From Arthrobacter sp. (lineage in GTDB: Bacteria; Actinomycetota; Actinomycetes; Actinomycetales; Micrococcaceae), in assembly GCA_031178585.1 (NCBI GenBank), contig JAPSIT010000057.1, forward strand, positions 1 to 9,960: 9,960 nucleotides of DNA, in the 5' to 3' direction. The translations under genes were made by a program, and so were the position numbers. Numbering within the stretch: the stretch's first letter is position 1; every line of letters begins with the position of its first letter. Below the pieces are notes generated by a model. That model did not search any database, was not told where the DNA came from, and saw nothing but the letters and a program-made list of their open reading frames with translations. Of the stretch, positions 5,674-9,960 are shown one piece after another.

Positions 5674-7031
5674 CCCGGCCTCTTCTTGGGCCGGATAAAC
5701 CCATTGACCCGGACAAACCCATTGAACTGATCGGTGCCTTCGAAAGCACCTACCTGCCTGCCCACGACAGGGACATCACCGAAACCACGGGGCACGACAC
5801 CAGCTGGAAGCAAGACCTTCAACTGCTTGCCGCGTCCGGGGTCACCAGGCTGCGATACCCGGTGCGGTGGCACCGCGTCGAAGCCCAGGCAGGGAACTTC
5901 GACTGGTCGGAGACCGACAAGGTGCTGCACTACCTCAGGGACCACGGCTTCAGCCCCATCATCGACCTCGTACACCACACCAGCTACCCCCGCTGGATCA
6001 CCGGCGGCTTCGCTGACCCCCGCTTCGGCCCCGCCTACCTGCGGTATGCCGAAATGTTTGCCCTGCGCTATCCCTGGATCCAGGAATACACCCTCTTTAA
6101 CGAGCCGTTTTCGACACTGTTCCTCACCGGACACGAAGCAATATGGCCTCCCTACCACCGCGGTCTTGCGGGTTTCGTCGACCAGATCCTCAATGTGCTT
6201 CCCGCGGTAGCCCAAGCCAGCGCACTCTATTCGGAAATGCTGCCGCAGGCCCGGCACGTGTGGACCGATACCTGTGAGCACCACACGGGGTCAGACCCAG
6301 CGGGACAGGACTACGCACGCATGGCCAACGAACGCCGCTGGCTCGTCATCGACACCTTTCTCGGACGCGGTTATGATCCTGACGGTCCGATGGCGGAGCC
6401 GCTGCGGGAAGTAGGTGGAGAACGGCTCCTCGAAATGCCGTCCGGACGAATCGACACTCTTGGTCTGGACTACTACGCACACTGCCAGTGGAATTTCGGA
6501 TCAGGGGGAGGGGCAGCCCCCACGCCCCAGCCACTTCCCCTGGCTGAACAAATACGCGACTACTGGCACCGCTACAACCTCCCCTGCATCCTGACCGAGA
6601 CCAACATCCGGGGACGGACCTCCGACAGGGCCACCTGGTTCAAATATGTTCTGGAGCAATGCGAAGTGGCCCAATCTCTGGGCGTCCCCATGGAAGGCCT
6701 TTGCTGGTTTCCCTTCATCGACTCCACCGACTGGGATTCCCTCCTCTTCCGCTGCGATGGGCATGTAGACCCAGTGGGCGTCTACTGGCTGGACTCGGAA
6801 CTGGCCCGACGGCCCTCGGTCATGTCGGATTCCTACGCCCTGGCTGCCGCCGGGGCACCGGCAAGGGACCTGCCCGCCTACACGTTGGCCGAGCCCGTCG
6901 CCACCTGGCTCAAGGGATATCTGCCCCAGATGGCCCACTGGACCTGGTCATCCAGCCCCGAAAGCGGCCTCGGAAGCGGCCTACCAAACCAAAACACCCG
7001 GATGGAACTGAGGATCGTCGATGCAAAGTGA
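5670..7031 (+). CDS. GH1-like family glycosidase (TIM-barrel), cytoplasmic
   Basis: This 453-residue protein looks like a clan A TIM-barrel of glycoside hydrolase family 1. It carries RYPVRWHRVE (62-71) like the GH1 R-x-S-I-x-W block, the acid/base motif FNEP with Glu145, and a nucleophile candidate Glu310 in ILTETN, where most GH1 members read TENG. LDYYAH (266-271) is another barrel block. Both catalytic glutamates are present, so a retaining glycosidase or transglycosidase activity is plausible, but the substrate cannot be read. There is no signal peptide; with the neighbours this argues for a job in building or editing an intracellular glycan precursor rather than feeding on external sugar. 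It overlaps the gene before by ATGA and the next by 11 bases. An 18-bp tandem duplication near its start repeats PDKPI. Confidence 0.8.
   Translation: MTRPLLGPDKPIDPDKPIELIGAFESTYLPAHDRDITETTGHDTSWKQDLQLLAASGVTRLRYPVRWHRVEAQAGNFDWSETDKVLHYLRDHGFSPIIDLVHHTSYPRWITGGFADPRFGPAYLRYAEMFALRYPWIQEYTLFNEPFSTLFLTGHEAIWPPYHRGLAGFVDQILNVLPAVAQASALYSEMLPQARHVWTDTCEHHTGSDPAGQDYARMANERRWLVIDTFLGRGYDPDGPMAEPLREVGGERLLEMPSGRIDTLGLDYYAHCQWNFGSGGGAAPTPQPLPLAEQIRDYWHRYNLPCILTETNIRGRTSDRATWFKYVLEQCEVAQSLGVPMEGLCWFPFIDSTDWDSLLFRCDGHVDPVGVYWLDSELARRPSVMSDSYALAAAGAPARDLPAYTLAEPVATWLKGYLPQMAHWTWSSSPESGLGSGLPNQNTRMELRIVDAK
5691..5726 (+). repeat. 18-bp tandem duplication inside the GH1-like gene
   Basis: Two 18-bp copies (5691-5708 and 5709-5726) agree at 16 of 18 bases and encode PDKPID followed by PDKPIE (residues 8-19). 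They lie in the N-terminal tail ahead of the barrel, so copy number should be tolerated. Confidence 0.8.
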
Positions 7032-8154
7032 ACTCATAGTGCTCTCGCACCTTCGCTGGGACTGGGTATGGCAGCGTCCCCAGCAACTCATCTCGAGGAT
7101 GAGCCCGAACCGGAAGACGTGGTTCGTCGAGGAACCCCTGACCCCGCACGGAGGGCCGGTCACGCCAAACCGTCTCAACAGCGCCGAGACTGACGGGCTC
7201 AACCGGGTGTGGCTGGAAATCCCCGAACAGGGCCACCACGTAGGCTTCTTTGACCAGGTGCTGCCCCACTACATTGATCAGCTCCCGCACCTTATCGGCG
7301 CACCCGCCGGCGAACGTGTGGTCTGGCTCTACACACCGCTGGCCCTGGAAGTCGCCCTCGCCCTGCAGCCCACGAGGCTCGTCTACGACGTCATGGACGA
7401 CCTCGCCGCTTTCAAAGACGCCGCACCGGAACTCATCGTGCGGCAACGGCAGGCCCTGCGCCGAGCCGATGTCGTATTCACAGGAGGGAGGTCCCTCCAT
7501 AACTCCATTACCCGGCAGGGCCGGACAGGGGCCCAGCTGTTCGCCAGCGGCGTCGCCCCCGAGCACTACGCCCCCGCCCTGCGCAGGCGGCCCTCACACA
7601 CAGGCACTCCGGTGGCAGGCTACGTCGGAGTCATTGACGAGCGGCTGGACTTGAACCTCATCGCCGACATGGCGGCACGGCTGCCTCACTGGGAAATCCG
7701 GATGATTGGTCCCATCGCCAAAATCGATCCCCGTGACCTTCCCCAAGCCCCGAACATCACCTACGCCGGCCACAAAACCTACCGTCAGTTGCCCGCCGTG
7801 ATGGCCGACCTCGACGTCGCCCTGATGCCCTTCGCGCTCAATGATGCCACCCGCTCCATAAGCCCCACGAAGACGCTCGAATACCTCGCCGGAGGACTCC
7901 CCGTTATCTCCACCCGTGTCCCGGACGTCGTGGCCGACTTCTCCGGAACCGTCCACCTCCGGGATACTGCCGAGGAATTCGCAGCGCTCTGCGCCAGACT
8001 CGGGCACAGAAAACCAGCCACCCGCCCAGAGCGCAACGTACGTGAGCTGCTGAAGAAATACCACTGGAAAACCATCGCAGCACAAATGGAAGAATCAGTG
8101 TTCCACGCCGGGGCACAGAACCTTACGCGTGTCGAAGACGAGGCCACAGCTTGA
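7021..8154 (+). CDS. GT-B glycosyltransferase, TuaH-like
   Basis: This 377-residue protein is a GT-B fold glycosyltransferase like TuaH-type and other group 1 enzymes. The N-terminal block HLRWDWVWQRPQQLISR (10-26), the VEEP of 36-39, YTPLALEVALALQP (104-117) and VYDVMDDLAAF (121-131) are typical of this subgroup. The donor-binding C-terminal half has YVGVIDERLD (201-210), a glycine after the beta strand at 230 and SPTKTLEYLAGGLPVIST (281-298) holding the conserved E287. It has no membrane segment or signal peptide, so it likely works at the inner face of the membrane, transferring a sugar from a nucleotide donor. AGGA six bases before the ATG and an 11-base overlap with the GH1-like gene show coupling. 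It is the last gene before the terminator. Donor and acceptor are unknown. Confidence 0.87.
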   Translation: MQSELIVLSHLRWDWVWQRPQQLISRMSPNRKTWFVEEPLTPHGGPVTPNRLNSAETDGLNRVWLEIPEQGHHVGFFDQVLPHYIDQLPHLIGAPAGERVVWLYTPLALEVALALQPTRLVYDVMDDLAAFKDAAPELIVRQRQALRRADVVFTGGRSLHNSITRQGRTGAQLFASGVAPEHYAPALRRRPSHTGTPVAGYVGVIDERLDLNLIADMAARLPHWEIRMIGPIAKIDPRDLPQAPNITYAGHKTYRQLPAVMADLDVALMPFALNDATRSISPTKTLEYLAGGLPVISTRVPDVVADFSGTVHLRDTAEEFAALCARLGHRKPATRPERNVRELLKKYHWKTIAAQMEESVFHAGAQNLTRVEDEATA

Positions 8155-8163
8155 ATGCCAAAA

Positions 8164-8206
8164 CCATGACGACGGCGGCTGCCGGCGCCGTCGTCATGGG
8201 CGTTTT
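8164..8206 (+). terminator. Intrinsic terminator of the glycopolymer operon
   Basis: CCATGACGACGGCG (8164-8177) pairs perfectly with 8186-8199 across an 8-nt loop, giving a 14-bp GC-rich stem, and is followed by GCGTTTT. It starts ten bases after the stop codon of the glycosyltransferase gene. The T-run is short (four), but the stem is strong. Confidence 0.85.
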
Positions 8207-8270
8207 GCGCCCGCTGGGGCGCGCGTGAAAGACCGCCCCGTGACCTTAACCGCACCTTAATGGACAATGC

Positions 8271-8299
8271 TGTTTCGACTCGCCGGGCGCGTGTACTAT
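8271..8299 (+). promoter_or_regulatory. Candidate promoter of the TM2-domain protein gene
   Basis: TACTAT (8294-8299) is a fair -10 element, with TGTTTC (8271-8276) 17 bases upstream as a weak -35. It is the best candidate between the upstream terminator and the gene, and would give a leader of about 260 nt. Confidence 0.4.
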
Positions 8300-8305
8300 C
8301 CCTTC

Positions 8306-8566
8306 AGGGGGCGGATACGCCGGAGCGTAAAACTGGGGGAATCAGCGCATGAGCAAGCTATAAAAGCCTTGCAAGGCAGCAGTGAAACCCGCGTTGTGCA
8401 GTCAGCGCATCCCCGGCGTTACCCGTAGCCTCCCTTTCCACCTCTCCTTTCCGCAGAACCGGCGGCCCGCCTCACCGGTTCAGCACCCACCCGCGTCAGC
8501 CGCCGCACCCACCTTCGTAACCCGCCATTCGGTGACCCCTGCCGTCACCAGCCCTGAAAGGACGCC
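8306..8566 (+). other. Long leader of the TM2-domain protein gene
   Basis: The leader between the candidate promoter and the start codon holds several small elements: ACTGGGGGA near 8331, a minimal reading frame MSKL at 8349-8363 preceded by GGGGGA, a perfect 12-bp palindrome GCCTTGCAAGGC (8366-8377) next to GCAAG at 8353-8357 that could pair with CTTGC inside it, and tcagcgcat occurring twice (8342 and 8402). A Pro/Ser/Thr-rich frame of 62 codons from a GTG at 8382 ends with ATGA overlapping the TM2 start. I do not recognise a known riboswitch. The later half is pyrimidine-rich and has no clear structure. Confidence 0.35.
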
Positions 8567-9664
8567 ATGAGCCAGCCCGGCCAAACCCCGCCACCACCAC
8601 CGCCGGCCCCCGATTACACCACCTACGGTGCACCCGGATTCCCGAGTGGACAGCAGAACGGGAGCCAGCAGTACGGGACAGGCGAGTGGTACGGCGGCCA
8701 GCAGTTCGGCGCGGACCAGTACGGGTTTGGTGCAGCTCCGCAGAAGTCCTTCCTCGCGGCCTGGCTGTTCTCCCTGTTCCTGGGCGGCCTGGGCGTGGAC
8801 CGCTTCTACCTCGGCAAGATCGGCACGGGCGTCGCCAAGCTGCTGACCCTTGGCGGCTTGGGCGTTTGGTCACTGGTGGACCTGGTCATCACCCTCGCCG
8901 GCAAGCAGACAGACAAGAACCGCCGGCCGCTGGGCGGGTATGCGCAGCACAAAACGGTGGCCGTCATCGTCTCGGTTGTCCTCCTCGTGGTCAGCCTCGT
9001 GATGAGCGTGTTCATCGGGCTTGGCGCGATGGTGGCCATCCAGCAGGCGTCCACGTCGCCGATCGTCTCCGCGGCGCCTGTCACGGAGACGGGCGGATCC
9101 GGTTCCTCCGGGGAACCGGCGGCGTCCGAGGAAGCAGCTGCCGGGGAAGACCGGCCGCGGCTGGAGGCGCAGACGCTGACGGGCACGGGCGACGACGTCA
9201 GGACGGTTGACCTCAAGGGCGTTCCGGCCGTCGTGACGTTCACGTGCAAAGCCTGCAGCGGCAACACGGTCCTGGAAACCAATGGCGCCGAGATGCTGCT
9301 GGTCAACACGGTCGGCGCTTACGCCGGCTCGCACCTCGTGGACACCAGCCCCGGTGTGCCCACCACCGAGTTCGCCATCAGCGCTGATGCAGCGTGGACC
9401 CTGAAGATCGAAGACATCGACAGCGTCCCCGCCTCAACGGGCAAGGCGAGCGGCAGCGGCGACATGGTTCTCTACTGGGATGCGCCCAGTGACAAGGCAG
9501 CCATCACCAACAAGGGTGAAGGCAGCTTCCTGGTGCAGGGCTTCGGCAGCGAGATCCCGGAGCTTGCCGTCAACAAGATCGGCGCCTACAGCGGCACCGT
9601 GCAGCTGACCCCCGGCTTCGTCCAGGTCAACTCCGACGGCGACTGGACCATCACGGCGAAGTAG
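8567..9664 (+). CDS. TM2-domain membrane protein with duplicated extracellular module
   Basis: This 365-residue protein has a Pro stretch then a Gly/Gln/Tyr-rich tail (1-58). A TM2 domain follows (about 60-124): two hydrophobic helices around GGLGVDRFYLGKIGTGVAKL (73-92), then a polar turn and RRPLGGY. A third helix spans 130-158 and is followed by a Ser/Gly/Glu/Ala-rich linker. The remaining ~150 residues form two related modules: VNTVGAYAGSHLVDTSPG (246-263) with AAWTLKI, and VNKIGAYSGTVQLTPGF (335-351) with GDWTITA, each ending in a beta-rich Trp segment. With three helices the C-terminal part would lie outside if the tail is inside. CKAC at 227-230 could form a disulfide. AAAGGA four bases before the ATG sets the start. 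TM2 proteins are widespread and mostly of unknown role; envelope function is inference. Confidence 0.88.
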   Translation: MSQPGQTPPPPPPAPDYTTYGAPGFPSGQQNGSQQYGTGEWYGGQQFGADQYGFGAAPQKSFLAAWLFSLFLGGLGVDRFYLGKIGTGVAKLLTLGGLGVWSLVDLVITLAGKQTDKNRRPLGGYAQHKTVAVIVSVVLLVVSLVMSVFIGLGAMVAIQQASTSPIVSAAPVTETGGSGSSGEPAASEEAAAGEDRPRLEAQTLTGTGDDVRTVDLKGVPAVVTFTCKACSGNTVLETNGAEMLLVNTVGAYAGSHLVDTSPGVPTTEFAISADAAWTLKIEDIDSVPASTGKASGSGDMVLYWDAPSDKAAITNKGEGSFLVQGFGSEIPELAVNKIGAYSGTVQLTPGFVQVNSDGDWTITAK

Positions 9665-9712
9665 CAGCACCGGCTGCAGGTTGCCCGGCTGGCTGCCGCA
9701 CCGAAGAACAGG

Positions 9713-9753
9713 TCGCCCCGCAGGACTCTTGTCCGGCGGGGCGATCTCTTTTT
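9713..9753 (+). terminator. Intrinsic terminator after the TM2-domain protein gene
   Basis: TCGCCCCGC (9713-9721) pairs with GCGGGGCGA (9736-9744), and inside it GGAC (9723-9726) pairs with GTCC (9731-9734) around a TCTT loop. TCTCTTTTT follows directly. It lies about 50 bases after the stop codon and is the strongest terminator in the window. Confidence 0.92.
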
Positions 9754-9960
9754 GTTCGCAGTGCCTGTAGGACGGCTCCGTTGGATTCGAGCGGCTTGCG
9801 TGTTAGCCCCTATCGGACCTGAGCGGCTCCTGTCGCCTGCGAGTTCATCTGTCGCTCCTGCCGGCTGCGGTTGCTCCGATGAATTCCGCGTCGATCGCAA
9901 ACAACGCGTTCACCCACATGGTGCCCTCACGGATCCGGCAGTATCGGGTGCTGTTTCAGC
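9754..9960. other. Right-edge stretch with no supported gene
   Basis: No complete gene is visible. A plus-strand frame is open from 9807 to the edge and has an ATG at 9879 (MNSASIANNAFTHMVPSRI), but it has no clear ribosome binding site; a minus-strand frame of about 37 codons between 9848 and 9958 is equally open. Either could be the edge of a gene beyond the window. The last bases hold a small GCTG-TTT-CAGC inverted repeat (9950-9960). Confidence 0.3.

Noticed and set aside
9754..9960. Insertion sequence end or start of a transposase
   Set aside because: No inverted terminal repeat pair, target duplication or transposase motif could be seen in the ~200 bases available.

Overview
The window is GC-rich DNA with GC-rich third codon positions and tightly packed, ATGA-overlapping genes. 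Together with the types of protein present, this points to a high-GC actinobacterium, most likely a member of the Micrococcaceae such as Arthrobacter or Pseudarthrobacter. The genus is inference; no rRNA or other taxonomic marker is in view.

Left part (1-1362). A secreted Pro/Val/Ala-rich repeat protein is encoded on the minus strand, starting at 698 and running off the left edge. It ends (as seen here) in six perfect copies of a 21-bp repeat that reads as a Val-Val-Asp-Val-Val-Ser-Pro heptad. Upstream of it lie two adjacent perfect hairpins (784-834), a stretch without recognisable content, a frameshifted remnant of an unidentified gene (1025-1227) and the presumed promoter region of the next operon.

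Central part (1363-8154). Six plus-strand genes sit almost without gaps and look like one translationally coupled operon that ends at a strong intrinsic terminator (8164-8206). In order they are: a CpdA-like calcineurin-fold phosphodiesterase; a bifunctional IspD-like cytidylyltransferase / short-chain reductase of the CDP-ribitol synthase type; a LicD/fukutin-like phosphotransferase fused to a SAM methyltransferase; a small coiled-coil protein; a GH1-like glycosidase without signal peptide; and a GT-B glycosyltransferase resembling TuaH. The set suggests synthesis and decoration of a ribitol-phosphate-containing surface glycopolymer: the second gene would make CDP-ribitol from ribulose 5-phosphate, the third would transfer (and its other half possibly methylate) the phospho-ribitol unit, and the glycosyltransferase would add sugar. 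The domain pairing parallels the human ISPD plus fukutin/FKRP system that builds ribitol phosphate on alpha-dystroglycan.

Right part (8207-9960). A separate transcription unit with a candidate promoter and a leader of about 265 nt encodes a TM2-domain membrane protein with a Gly/Gln/Tyr/Pro-rich cytoplasmic tail and a duplicated extracellular module. It ends at a strong intrinsic terminator (9713-9753). The last ~200 bases contain nothing I can call.
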